Below are positions 11,227 to 18,845 of a DNA stretch of 39,225 nt, piece by piece; the stretch's first letter is position 1, and every line of letters begins with the position of its first letter. The notes under the pieces are model-generated. The model was not told the DNA's origin. It was given only the letters and a program-made list of their open reading frames with translations, and made no database searches. The stretch lies in contig CAMAWG010000020.1 of NCBI GenBank assembly GCA_945861855.1, positions 1 through 39,225 on the forward strand, in the 5' to 3' direction. Source of the stretch: Rhodoplanes serenus. Its GTDB lineage: Bacteria; Pseudomonadota; Alphaproteobacteria; Rhizobiales; Xanthobacteraceae. The translations under genes and the position numbers were made by a program.

Positions 11227-11928
11227 TTAGACAACCGTGCCGAACAGCTTTCCGATTCCGGCGGTGACACCGAGCGCCAATGCGCCCCAGAATGTCACGC
11301 GGATTGTGGCGCGCATGACATTTGCGCCGCCTACGCGTGCACCGATGGCGCCGAGCAGGGCGAGAAAACCCAGGGACGCCGCCGATACGATCGGGACAAG
11401 CGTGCCGGCGGGCGCGACGGCGACCGTCAGCAATGGCATGGCGGCGCCCACGGCGAACATGACGGCCGATGTCAGTGCGGCCTGCACCGGGCGCGCGGCG
11501 GTGACTTCGGAAATTCCCAGTTCGTCGCGCGCGTGGGCGGCGAGCGCGTCTTTCGCCATGAGTTGCTGGGCGACTTGCCGCGCAATCGGGTGATCGACGC
11601 CGCGTTTGACGTAGATGTCGGTCAGCTCATCGAGTTCAAACGCCGGACTGTCTCTCAGTTCCTTGCGCTCGCGTGCGAGATCGGCCTGTTCGGTGTCCGA
11701 TTGCGAACTGACGGACACGTACTCCCCGGCGGCCATCGACATGGCGCCGGCCACCAGTCCGGCGACGCCTGCGATCAGAACATCATGCTGTGTTGTGGCC
11801 GCGGCCGCGACGCCAACGATCAGGCTTGCGGTCGAGATGATGCCATCGTTGGCCCCCAGCACGGCCGCTCGCATCCAGCCAATGCGGTCGACGAGATGGC
11901 TCTCCGGGTGCAGACGAAGATAGCGCAT
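11227..11928 (-). CDS. VIT/CCC1 family iron/manganese transporter
   Basis: A 233-residue membrane protein of the vacuolar iron transporter family, which moves Fe2+ or Mn2+ out of the cytosol by proton exchange. The signature first helix is GWMRAAVLGANDGIISTASLIVGV, followed by GAMSMAAGEYVSVSSQSDTEQAD, which carries the conserved methionines and the start of the cytosolic metal-binding region. An acidic middle segment (about residues 80-140) and three further helices complete the usual five-helix plan. It lies 20 bases downstream of the DUF3309 gene on the same strand, suggesting one stress-induced transcript from beyond 12375. Confidence 0.92.
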   Translation of the reverse strand: MRYLRLHPESHLVDRIGWMRAAVLGANDGIISTASLIVGVAAAATTQHDVLIAGVAGLVAGAMSMAAGEYVSVSSQSDTEQADLARERKELRDSPAFELDELTDIYVKRGVDHPIARQVAQQLMAKDALAAHARDELGISEVTAARPVQAALTSAVMFAVGAAMPLLTVAVAPAGTLVPIVSAASLGFLALLGAIGARVGGANVMRATIRVTFWGALALGVTAGIGKLFGTVV

Positions 11929-11948
11929 CTGGCATCCCGCCTTTCACA

Positions 11949-12113
11949 TCAGATGCGCCCGAGCAGCATCAGAATGAGAACGATGATCAAGATGGTGCCG
12001 ATCAGGCCGACGCCGCCGTGGCCGAAACCGTAGCCGTAACCGCCGAACCGCCCGCTGAATCCACCCAGCAGGAAGATGACAAGGATGATGAGGAGGATAA
12101 GTCCGAGCGACAT
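11949..12113 (-). CDS. DUF3309 small membrane peptide
   Basis: A 54-residue peptide made almost entirely of two hydrophobic helices (LGLILLIILVIFLLGG and LIGTILIIVLILMLLGRI) joined by a glycine/tyrosine-rich turn (GRFGGYGYGFGHGG). This is the DUF3309 pattern common in alphaproteobacteria, often near stress genes; no biochemical function is established. The start at 12113 is set by GGGAGAG about seven bases upstream, so a longer in-frame version beginning at 12215 is rejected. It sits between the single-helix peptide gene and the VIT transporter on the same strand. Confidence 0.82.
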   Translation of the reverse strand: MSLGLILLIILVIFLLGGFSGRFGGYGYGFGHGGVGLIGTILIIVLILMLLGRI

Positions 12114-12186
12114 GATGGCTCTCCCGTTGCGATGGTTGATCGTATGCCGAGCCCCTTCGCATCGCGGCGATGGAGCGTTCTGCAAT

Positions 12187-12221
12187 TCCCGGATGGCGCG
12201 CTGTCGGAGCGCCATCCGGGA
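12187..12221 (-). terminator. 13-bp perfect hairpin between small genes
   Basis: TCCCGGATGGCGC (12187-12199) pairs perfectly with GCGCCATCCGGGA (12209-12221) over a 9-nt loop. It lies just past the stop of the single-helix peptide gene and before DUF3309. No U-run follows on the minus strand, so it may act as an mRNA-stabilising or partial termination structure rather than a full terminator. Confidence 0.4.
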
Positions 12222-12228
12222 GATGCAG

Positions 12229-12375
12229 CTATTTCTTTTCGATGGAAATACCGCCTTTGCCGACGTTGATTTCGATGCCGGTCGCCTTCTGCCGCTCCTG
12301 ATAGAGTTGATAGCCGACGACCGCGGCGACGACGGCGAGCGCGCCGATAATGAGATAGAGAGTGTTGCGATTCAT
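12229..12375 (-). CDS. Small single-helix membrane protein
   Basis: A 48-residue peptide with one N-terminal transmembrane helix (TLYLIIGALAVVAAVVGYQLY) followed by a short polar tail EINVGKGGISIEKK, probably a membrane-anchored periplasmic or cytosolic tail. Short proteins of this layout are widespread in Hyphomicrobiales; I know of no function. The start is uncertain: ATG 12375 begins right at the helix, whereas ATG 12393 (adding MEFQLT) and 12474 are in frame. A FixK/FNR-like box at 12499-12512 lies about 125 bases upstream, so it may be the first gene of a low-oxygen-induced unit with DUF3309 and VIT. Confidence 0.62.
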   Translation of the reverse strand: MNRNTLYLIIGALAVVAAVVGYQLYQERQKATGIEINVGKGGISIEKK

Positions 12376-12495
12376 GGTGAGCTGGAACTCCATTCGTTGC
12401 CCGGAAAACACGAATCGCAGGACAGATTCGACTTTCCTGTTTGACGCCGAAGTACGATTCTCAAGACTATTCATGCAATGATTGGCGGTGGCCCC

Positions 12496-13629
12496 TCATT
12501 GACCTGCATCAACCGGCAGTTGACTTGCTTTCGTCGATTCGTCCGGCAGTCCGGGACGATCGATCTGATCCAGCGCGAGCAGGAGGGATGCGACGCGGTT
12601 CGCGGAAGAGGTCCATTCCGCAAGGCGTCCATAGCTGTCGGTGATCCAATTGAACGCGCCCTGTACCAGGGCGAACGCGGCGGCCGCCTGCACGACCTCG
12701 CCGAGCGTCATCGTCGCCGCGAGGTATTTCGGCATGCAAAGCAGCAACCCGACAAATGGCGTGAGCAGCGTGTTCGTGTGCGACACCAGCGTCATCCGCA
12801 TGAGTTGCCAGCAATAGGCCAGCCATTGTGCAATCACCTCGTCCAGCGCGGCGCCGATGGCGCGGCGCCCGCCATTCTGGCGATCCGGCATGGCCGTGCC
12901 TTCGCCGCTCTCGCGCAGGTGAGCGCCGATTGCTCTTAGCTCGGCTTCGGCGCGTTTGTTGTCCTCCATCACTCGCGTCAGGCGGCGCGCGATGAGCATC
13001 ATCGCGGCCGTCACCAGCATCGAGTAGACGAAAACCGCGATGACGAGGTATCCGGGGATGCCCAGGACCAGACCGAATCCATTGATGACGAGATTGCCGC
13101 CGACACTCCAGAGAACGCCAATGAAGATGACCGCAGTCAGAAGCGACGAGAACAATCCAAGCGTCAGGTCAATCGGCAGGTCGGTCGCAACCCTTGCGTC
13201 CTCGGCGATCCGATACTCGGGAGTCTGGTGCTCTCCCAACATGAATCTCAGCCGGCGGGAATGCCCCTTGCCGAGCCAATAGTCGTACAGGTGATTGCTC
13301 AGCCACTCGCGCCATTTGCGCTGCATGGTCATGCGCGCCCACACCGATACGATGGCGAGTGACAGGCTGGCTGCGGCAAGCGGCGCAAAATGCAGCGCTT
13401 GCGTCCAGAGTTCCGGTCCATCCCGCCGCTCGATCGCGTTGAAGAAATCCCGGTTCCAGAAGTTCAGCCCGTACTGCGTCAGCAGTTGCAGCAGCGTGGT
13501 GGCGATCAGCAATGCAATCAGGAACCAGGCGCGCCAGGCCGGTGGGCCACGCCAGAATCCGGACGCGCTTTGCCAGAAGCGGGAGATGAGGCGCTTTTCA
13601 TCGGGCAGGAGATACGGATCTGGAGGCAT
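12496..13629 (-). CDS. SbmA/YddA-type ABC membrane domain without ATPase
   Basis: A 377-residue protein with about six hydrophobic helices matching the membrane half of YddA/ABCD-type exporters (ABC_membrane_2; related to SbmA/BacA). Typical features are LNFWNRDFFNAIERRDG (about residues 54-70), KWREWLSNHLYDYWL and the late segment GAFNWITDSYGRLAEWTSSANRV. In YddA homologues the last segment is followed by a roughly 200-residue ATP-binding domain; here the frame ends about 35 residues later with no Walker A, and none is encoded downstream. It may work as an ATP-independent SbmA-like importer, borrow a separate ATPase, or be a truncated relic. It follows the kinase gene by 36 bases. Confidence 0.78.
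   Translation of the reverse strand: MPPDPYLLPDEKRLISRFWQSASGFWRGPPAWRAWFLIALLIATTLLQLLTQYGLNFWNRDFFNAIERRDGPELWTQALHFAPLAAASLSLAIVSVWARMTMQRKWREWLSNHLYDYWLGKGHSRRLRFMLGEHQTPEYRIAEDARVATDLPIDLTLGLFSSLLTAVIFIGVLWSVGGNLVINGFGLVLGIPGYLVIAVFVYSMLVTAAMMLIARRLTRVMEDNKRAEAELRAIGAHLRESGEGTAMPDRQNGGRRAIGAALDEVIAQWLAYCWQLMRMTLVSHTNTLLTPFVGLLLCMPKYLAATMTLGEVVQAAAAFALVQGAFNWITDSYGRLAEWTSSANRVASLLLALDQIDRPGLPDESTKASQLPVDAGQ
12499..12512 (-). promoter_or_regulatory. FixK/FNR-like box
   Basis: Read on the minus strand the site is TTGATGCAGGTCAA, fitting the FNR/FixK consensus TTGA-N6-TCAA. It overlaps the last codons of the ABC membrane-domain gene and stands upstream of the small-peptide/DUF3309/VIT genes, close to a -41.5 distance from a plausible start site near 12464. 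It differs at one base from the box at 14579-14592. Confidence 0.5.
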
Positions 13630-13665
13630 CGGTTCTGCTCGAAGGGCGTGTATCGAGACCTGCAG

Positions 13666-14475
13666 CTAGGAGAACAGCACCGTGAAGCATGTGCCGTGAC
13701 CGTTGTCGCCTTTGGCGATCTGCATCTCGCCGCCGAGTTGCCGGACGAGAACTGAAATGAGTTTCATGCCAAGGCCGTGAGCCGCCGCCGGATCGAATCC
13801 CTCCGGCAACCCCGGGCCATCGTCGGAGATCGACAGTGCGTGGCCATTTCCCGGGATGTTCTGCAATCTGACGGTGATCCTGCCCTTTGCATATTTGATC
13901 GAGTTTGTGAGCAGTTCGCTGGCGATGAACCCAAGCGGGATGGCTGTGACGGCCGGAATCCGAAGCTCCACCCCTTCAACGACAAGCTCTCTCGCCGGAG
14001 TCTCGCTGGCCGCCATAGCCAACAGGTCGTGGCAAAGCTTCTCAAGGTACTGTTTGAACTCGACGCTCTCGACGTGATCCAGGGTATGCAAGTGATGGTG
14101 TATCCGCCCGAGCGTGGCGACGCGGTTGGCGGCGATCGTCAACTGCGTTGCGGCCTCGGCGTTTTGCGCCGTCCGGCTTTGGACCGAGAGCAGGCTTGTG
14201 ATCAATTGAAGCCCGTTCAAGAGCCGATGCTCCGACTCCCTGCTCAGCATGTCCTTCTGCTGGATCAATTCTTCCTTTTGACGCAGCAGCACATTTTCCC
14301 GAAGCACCGACTGTCGGAGCTTGGCTTCGGTGACCCTGTGTCTTTCCAGCTCCCGCCCGTACTTCAGGATTGCGGAGCACTCAGCGATTGGGCAATCGGG
14401 CGGCTGTCGATATTTTTTCGGTGGGGACGGGATGTTGCGGCGTGGCATGGCGTGCGGTGCGCCAGGAATGTTCAT
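13666..14475 (-). CDS. HWE/HisKA_2-type sensor histidine kinase
   Basis: A 269-residue soluble kinase. A coiled segment (about residues 38-78) precedes the phospho-acceptor box SEHRLLNGLQLITSLL with His83, as in HisKA_2 enzymes. The ATPase region has an N box ELLTNSIKYA, G boxes DDGPGLPEG and AHGLGMKLI, and a C-terminal GTCFTVLF. No transmembrane helix or PAS domain is present; the N-terminal 35 residues, including CPIAECSA, might be a redox or metal-sensing element, which is speculation. ATG 14448 is an alternative start. No response regulator lies nearby. A FixK/FNR-like box stands about 100 bases upstream, and the transporter gene follows in the same direction. Confidence 0.88.
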   Translation of the reverse strand: MNIPGAPHAMPRRNIPSPPKKYRQPPDCPIAECSAILKYGRELERHRVTEAKLRQSVLRENVLLRQKEELIQQKDMLSRESEHRLLNGLQLITSLLSVQSRTAQNAEAATQLTIAANRVATLGRIHHHLHTLDHVESVEFKQYLEKLCHDLLAMAASETPARELVVEGVELRIPAVTAIPLGFIASELLTNSIKYAKGRITVRLQNIPGNGHALSISDDGPGLPEGFDPAAAHGLGMKLISVLVRQLGGEMQIAKGDNGHGTCFTVLFS

Positions 14476-14578
14476 GACTCAATCTCCGTTGCGCGCATTG
14501 CGGCCCGGCGGCCTAAATTCAATGGGTTAAATGCAGCTCCCGCCGCTGCTAAATTCGCTCAAGGCAGCCCGGCCTTCG

Positions 14579-14592
14579 TTGATCCAGGTCAA
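14579..14592 (-). promoter_or_regulatory. FixK/FNR-like box upstream of the kinase
   Basis: TTGATCCAGGTCAA fits TTGA-N6-TCAA, the binding pattern of FNR/FixK/CRP-type regulators in alphaproteobacteria. Its centre is 110 bases from the kinase start, allowing a class II promoter with a leader of about 70 bases. It is almost identical to the box at 12499-12512. Confidence 0.55.
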
Positions 14593-14595
14593 TTA

Positions 14596-14611
14596 TGTCC
14601 GATATCGGACA
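14596..14611. promoter_or_regulatory. 16-bp perfect palindrome, operator candidate
   Basis: TGTCCGATATCGGACA is self-complementary over all 16 bases and lies four bases from the FixK-like box. Its length and symmetry fit a dimeric repressor or activator site near a promoter. I cannot name the regulator. Confidence 0.4.
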
Positions 14612-14673
14612 CACCGCTGTAATGTGCTGATTGAATGGACGTTTCGAGCCTCGCCGCGAGCCCTGGCGAGCGC

Positions 14674-14696
14674 AAAAAAAGTTCTTGTCCGAACTT
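14674..14696 (-). terminator. Rho-independent terminator candidate
   Basis: On the minus strand AAGTTC, a GGACAA loop and GAACTT form a 6-bp stem that runs into seven consecutive T. The stem is AT-rich and modest, but the U-tract is textbook. It would end transcripts coming from the right: the tctCBA mRNA or an RNA made inside the gene-free interval. Confidence 0.45.
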
Positions 14697-15239
14697 ATCC
14701 CCGCTCGTTCCGGCGGCCTTATTCTTTTGCCCAGGCCAGTCCATCCGAGGGCGCTTCGCGAGGCGTCGTTAAGCGGGACAGGCCTGCGGTGGCCGCGCAC
14801 GGGTGCAACACGCACACCCAACGCGCGGAGGTCCAAGCCGCATCGGCCCCGGCGCGACGAGCGTTCGCGTCACCGGGCTCTTTGGCGGCAGCGCCGTAAC
14901 TCCGTGCCAAACGGCCAGGCGCTGTCGGGGTCCAAAGCGGTGGTTAGAAAATCTCAGACCACCGGGGGCCATGCGGAGCAAACCTATAAACACCGCGCGC
15001 GGGACGCTGGAGAGAAGGCGGACTTGCGGTTTTCGACAATGCGAGCGGCGGCCCCGGCCGGGACCGCCGTTCCGCTTCGGTGTGGCGACATGCCGAAGCC
15101 CGTGGGTCCGTCGGACCCCCGGCGTCCCGCGCGCCCTCGGACTTGTTTCCGGAGCGCACCGGCCGAATGACTCGGATGCAAATGCATCGCGAGAACGATG
15201 GAGGCTGCTTGAAAATTGAATCGGAAAGCGAGCGCCGCG

Positions 15240-16736
15240 TCAGCCCGCAATCTCGCTGCGGCGGCTGCGCACGGCCGGCAGCACGATGATCGCCAGGATC
15301 GCGATCGTCGCGATGATGAATCCAAGGCTGATCGGCCGGGTAAAGAACACCGACGCGTTGCCCTTCGACATCAGCATGGCGCGGCGCAGGTGCTCCTCCA
15401 TCATCGGTCCCAGCACGAAGCCAAGCAGCATCGGCGCGGGGCTGCAGCCGAGCTTGATCCAGATAAACCCGATCACGCCGAATATGGCGGTCAGATAGAT
15501 CTCGAACGAGGAATTGTTGACGCTGTAGATGCCGATCGCCGAGAACGCCATGATCGCGGGGAACAGCAGGCGATAGGGCACCTTGAGGAGCTTCACCCAG
15601 AGTCCGATCATCGGCAGGTTGAGGACCACGAGCAGCGCGTTGCCGATCCACATGCTGGCAATGAGCCCCCAGAACAGTTCGGGCCGGCTCGTCATCACCT
15701 CGGGGCCGGGCTGGATGCCCTGGATGGTGAGCGCGCCGAGCATCAGCGCCATCACGCCCGATGCCGGCAGGCCGAGCGTGAGCATCGGGATGAACTTGCA
15801 CTGCGCGTCGGCGTTGTTGGCGGATTCCGGCCCGGCGACGCCCTCGATGGCGCCCTTGCCGAAGCGCGAGGGGTCCTTGGCGATCTTCTTCTCCACCATG
15901 TAGGACGAGAACGACGCGATCGCGGGACCGGTGCCGGGCAGCACGCCGAAAAAGGAACCGATCGCGGTGCCGCGGATGATCGGGCCGATCGAGGCCTTGA
16001 AATCCACCCAGGTCGGCATCAGGCCCTTCACCTTGTCGGTGAAGAAGCGGCGCTCCGCCGGATCGCCGAGGTTGGCCACGATCTCGCCGACCGCGAACAC
16101 GCCGACCGCGACGACGATGAAGCCGATGCCGTCGGAAAGCTCCGTGATGCCGAACGAAAATCGCTGTACCCCGGTGTTGACGTCGGTGCCGACGATGCCG
16201 AGCAGAAGCCCCATCGCCACCATGGCGAGCGACTTGATCATGTCGCCCTGCGCCAGGACGGCGGCGGCGACGAGACCCATCAGCATCAACGAGAAATACT
16301 CCGGCGCGCCGAACTTGAGCGCCATCTCGGCGAGCGGCGGGCCGGCGACCGCGATCAAGAGCGTGCCGAAGGTGCCGGCGATGAACGAGCCGATGGCGGC
16401 GATGGCCAGCGCCGGGCCGGCGCGGCCCTGCCGCGCCATCTGGTGGCCGTCGATGCAGGTGACCACCGCGGAGGTTTCACCCGGCAGGTTGACAAGGATG
16501 GCGGTGGTCGAGCCGCCGTACTGCGCGCCGTAATAGATGCCCGCCAGCATGATCAGCGCACCGACCGGCGCGACGTTGAAGGTCAGCGGCAGCAGCATGG
16601 CGATGGTGGCGAGCGGGCCGATCCCCGGCAGCACGCCGATCAGCGTGCCGACCGACACGCCGATCATGCAATACATCAGGTTCTGCAGACTGAACGCGAC
16701 GCCGAAGCCGAAGATGAGATTGTTGAAAAGGTCCAT
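15240..16736 (-). CDS. tctA: Tripartite tricarboxylate transporter large membrane subunit
   Basis: A 498-residue inner-membrane protein with about eleven to twelve helices, the TctA subunit that moves the solute using the ion gradient. Family landmarks are GVLPGIGPLATIAMLLP (about residues 37-53), the second copy GVLPGTGPAIASFSSYMVEKK (about 262-282), GIYYGAQYGGSTTAIL and TLGLPASGVMALMLGAL. The TctB gene ends ten bases upstream and TctC precedes it, giving the usual C-B-A order for this branch. The natural substrate is a carboxylate, but its identity cannot be read from the permease. Confidence 0.95.
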   Translation of the reverse strand: MDLFNNLIFGFGVAFSLQNLMYCMIGVSVGTLIGVLPGIGPLATIAMLLPLTFNVAPVGALIMLAGIYYGAQYGGSTTAILVNLPGETSAVVTCIDGHQMARQGRAGPALAIAAIGSFIAGTFGTLLIAVAGPPLAEMALKFGAPEYFSLMLMGLVAAAVLAQGDMIKSLAMVAMGLLLGIVGTDVNTGVQRFSFGITELSDGIGFIVVAVGVFAVGEIVANLGDPAERRFFTDKVKGLMPTWVDFKASIGPIIRGTAIGSFFGVLPGTGPAIASFSSYMVEKKIAKDPSRFGKGAIEGVAGPESANNADAQCKFIPMLTLGLPASGVMALMLGALTIQGIQPGPEVMTSRPELFWGLIASMWIGNALLVVLNLPMIGLWVKLLKVPYRLLFPAIMAFSAIGIYSVNNSSFEIYLTAIFGVIGFIWIKLGCSPAPMLLGFVLGPMMEEHLRRAMLMSKGNASVFFTRPISLGFIIATIAILAIIVLPAVRSRRSEIAG

Positions 16737-16745
16737 GATGGTGCG

Positions 16746-17198
16746 TCACCAGCCCGCGAACAGTGGATAGGGCAGGCCGAGGCCGTAGATGAACAGCGCC
16801 ACCGCGAAGGCCGTCAGCCCGGCCGCAAGCGCCAGCACCTCGACGAGTTTGAACTCGCTGCTGGCCAGCGCCGAACCCACGATCAGCACCATCAGGGCGG
16901 GCACGAATCCCGCGTGCTCCATCAGCAGCCCGAACAGCACCAGCGACAGCGGCAGCACCACCAGCGCGCGCAACGACCAGCTGCCTTCGATCTTCTCGTT
17001 GCGCTTGAGTCCCACGGCGACGAGATAGAGCCCGAACAGGATCAGCAGCCCGCCCAGGACCGAGGGGAAATAGCCCGGCCCCATGCGGAGCGAGGTGCCG
17101 AACGTGTAGTTGCTCGCAACCACGATTGCCGTCGTGCCGGTGACGATCAGCATCGCGCCGGCCCAGACGTCCTTGTTGTCGCGGAATTCAAGCTGCAT
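16746..17198 (-). CDS. tctB: Tripartite tricarboxylate transporter small membrane subunit
   Basis: A 150-residue protein with four hydrophobic helices, the TctB partner of TctA. The opening MQLEFRDNKDVWAGAML and the MGPGYFPSVLGGLLILFGLYL segment are characteristic of the family. An in-frame ATG at 17246 has a better GAGG motif and would add 16 polar residues; I prefer 17198 because family proteins normally begin at this point. It is sandwiched between tctC and tctA on one transcript. Confidence 0.9.
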   Translation of the reverse strand: MQLEFRDNKDVWAGAMLIVTGTTAIVVASNYTFGTSLRMGPGYFPSVLGGLLILFGLYLVAVGLKRNEKIEGSWSLRALVVLPLSLVLFGLLMEHAGFVPALMVLIVGSALASSEFKLVEVLALAAGLTAFAVALFIYGLGLPYPLFAGW

Positions 17199-17282
17199 GG
17201 GCGGGGACTCTGCCTGTTCCGTCGGCCTTCGAGGCCCGCTTTGCATGGGCCTCAGGGCAACTGGCGAAAAGCCGGGCAGGGG

Positions 17283-18248
17283 TCACTGTGCCGTGATGCC
17301 GGCCTCCTTCACCACGCGCTCCCACCGGCTCATTTCGGCCAGCACGAACTTGCCGAAATCGGCGGCCGTCATTTTCTGCACCGACGCGCCTTGAAGGTCG
17401 AACTGCTTCTGAACCTCGGGCAACTCCTGGACCTGCGAGAGTGCGGTGTTCACCTTGTCGATAATGGCCTGCGGGGTGCCGGCGGGCGCGACGATGCCCC
17501 ACCAGTTGAGCGCCTCGTAGGTCGGCACGCCAGCTTCGGCGACCGTCGGGACGTCCGGAAGGATCGGACTGCGCTTCTTGCCGCCGGTCGCGAGCGCAAT
17601 GAGGCGGCCAGACTTGATGTGCGGGGTGGTCTGCACCAGCGACGACATCATGATCTTGGTGTGGCCACCGAGCACGTCGTTCATGGACGGGCCGCCGCCG
17701 CGGAACGGCACGTGCAAAATATTGACCCCGGCTTCGAGCTTGAACAATTCGGTGCCGAGATGCTGGAAGCTGCCGATGCCAGCGGAGGCATACTGCAACT
17801 CCCCGGGCTTCTGCTTGGCGAGCGCAATCAGTTCCTTCACCGACCGCACCGGCAGGCTCGGATGGATCACCAGCACGTTGGTTCCGGTCGCCATCAGGCC
17901 GACCGGAGCGAGTTTCCTGGGATCGTAGGGCAGCTTGTAGAGCCAGGGATTGACCGCGTGCGCGATCGATACGACGCCGAGCGTATAGCCGTCGGGGGGG
18001 GCATTGAAGACCAGCTCGGTGCCGACCGTTCCGCCGGCGCCGCCGCGGTTGTCGACCACCATCTGCTTGCCGAGCTTTTCGCCGAGGTGGGTGGCGACCA
18101 TCCGCCCGACCACGTCGTTGCTGCCGCCCGGCGGGAACGGAATGATCAGCCGCACCGGCCGGTTCGGGTAATCTGATTGCGCCGCCAGGGGCGCGGTCAG
18201 CGCCAGCAGCGCGGCCGCCGTGAGCAACAGTGAACGCATTCTTGGCAT
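17283..18248 (-). CDS. tctC: Tripartite tricarboxylate transporter solute-binding protein
   Basis: A 321-residue periplasmic receptor of the Bug/TctC family. A signal peptide spans about residues 1-23 (RSLLLTAAALLALTAPLAAQ). The mature protein has the typical YPNRPVRLIIPFPPGGSNDV near its start, DNRGGAGGTVGTE around residue 67, and FRGGGPSMNDVLGG further on. Family members bind carboxylates through main-chain contacts and water, so the ligand cannot be predicted from these motifs. It is the first gene of the tctCBA unit and diverges from the catabolic island, so the transporter may import a substrate of that island or of an unlinked pathway. Confidence 0.94.
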   Translation of the reverse strand: MPRMRSLLLTAAALLALTAPLAAQSDYPNRPVRLIIPFPPGGSNDVVGRMVATHLGEKLGKQMVVDNRGGAGGTVGTELVFNAPPDGYTLGVVSIAHAVNPWLYKLPYDPRKLAPVGLMATGTNVLVIHPSLPVRSVKELIALAKQKPGELQYASAGIGSFQHLGTELFKLEAGVNILHVPFRGGGPSMNDVLGGHTKIMMSSLVQTTPHIKSGRLIALATGGKKRSPILPDVPTVAEAGVPTYEALNWWGIVAPAGTPQAIIDKVNTALSQVQELPEVQKQFDLQGASVQKMTAADFGKFVLAEMSRWERVVKEAGITAQ

Positions 18249-18464
18249 CGTTCCTCCTCCCCGGTGCTATCCGACCGATAGCTCTATTGTTGTCACGGTA
18301 TCGATGTCTTGGCCGAACCGGACTTCGACTGTCGCGTCTCGTTTGGCGAGATAGTGCGGCATCCCCTCCCGTGGGACCATAAGTATATCACGGCCCGGCA
18401 CACAATATGGCCCGGCTGGCTGTGCCATAGCGACCAAATTGCCGCAACCCGATTGGTCTGGCCA

Positions 18465-18774
18465 TCAAGCCCCGACCGGCTGGCCGGAGACCGCCAGCGG
18501 CTGGATGCGGGCACGTTTGGCTTCATCCTGGAGAGATTTGACCTTGTTCGCGGCGTAGGGAAACCGGCGAGGCGGCGCTGCGCTTCGATACGGTCTTCGG
18601 GTTCGCCCGGACCCAGGATCTCGGAAAAATCCATCTGCGAGATCAGAACTCGATGTCCTTGATCTGCTTCGCCCGCGCGGTCGCTGCTCCAAGCAGGAAC
18701 GAAAGATTGCGCAGGATGTCGCCGGCCGCCACGGTATCCTCGGTTGGCCTTGTCGAAGGGTCGGCAGTATAATG
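18465..18774 (-). pseudogene. Degraded coding fragments
   Basis: Two protein-like pieces lie here on the minus strand. The right one (18774 to the stop at 18643) reads on through DTVAAGDILRNLSFLLG and ATARAKQIKDIEF without any start codon. The left one opens at ATG 18634 (MDFSEILGPGEPEDRIEAQ), seems to shift frame near 18555, and continues as PYAANKVKSLQDEAKRAR to a stop at 18465. Composition and codon pattern look coding, but neither is a full gene and I recognise no family. They are probably relics of one or two genes lost between tctC and the catabolic island. Confidence 0.3.
18744..18773 (+). promoter_or_regulatory. Sigma-70-like promoter for the catabolic island
   Basis: TTGGCC (18744-18749) and a perfect TATAAT (18768-18773) are separated by 18 bases. 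Transcription would begin near 18780, about 65 bases before the aldolase start. No other comparable promoter was seen between the diverging tctC and aldolase genes. Confidence 0.5.
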
Positions 18775-18845
18775 GAGTCAGATAGGCGCGGACCTATCCT
18801 CGTCATGCCCGGCCATGACGTATAGACGGATGAGCGAGACTATTC

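Larger units (their letters stand above)
14476..15239. other. Gene-free interval with regulatory sites and hairpins
   Basis: These 764 bases contain no frame I would defend as a gene. From left to right they hold a FixK/FNR-like box (14579-14592), a 16-bp perfect palindrome (14596-14611), a minus-strand terminator-like hairpin (14674-14696), a GGTGGT/ACCACC stem with AGA/TCT inside it (14939-14963), and three hairpins in a row: CGGCGG/CCGCCG around a CCCGGCCGGG core (15046-15069), GCTTCGG/CCGAAGC (15074-15099) and GGGTCCG/CGGACCC (15104-15118). The left part serves the kinase gene; the right part could encode a structured RNA or be the untranslated tail of the tctCBA mRNA. Confidence 0.5.

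Noticed and set aside
14631..15170. 179-codon plus frame in the gene-free interval
   Set aside because: Composition is Arg/Pro/Ala-rich with no domain; competing frames exist on both strands and the hairpins explain the region better.
15216..18176. Very long plus-strand open frame (986 codons) opposite tctCBA
   Set aside because: It is the antisense of three clear transporter genes and is rich in Arg, His, Asp and Gly, the usual shadow pattern in GC-rich DNA.
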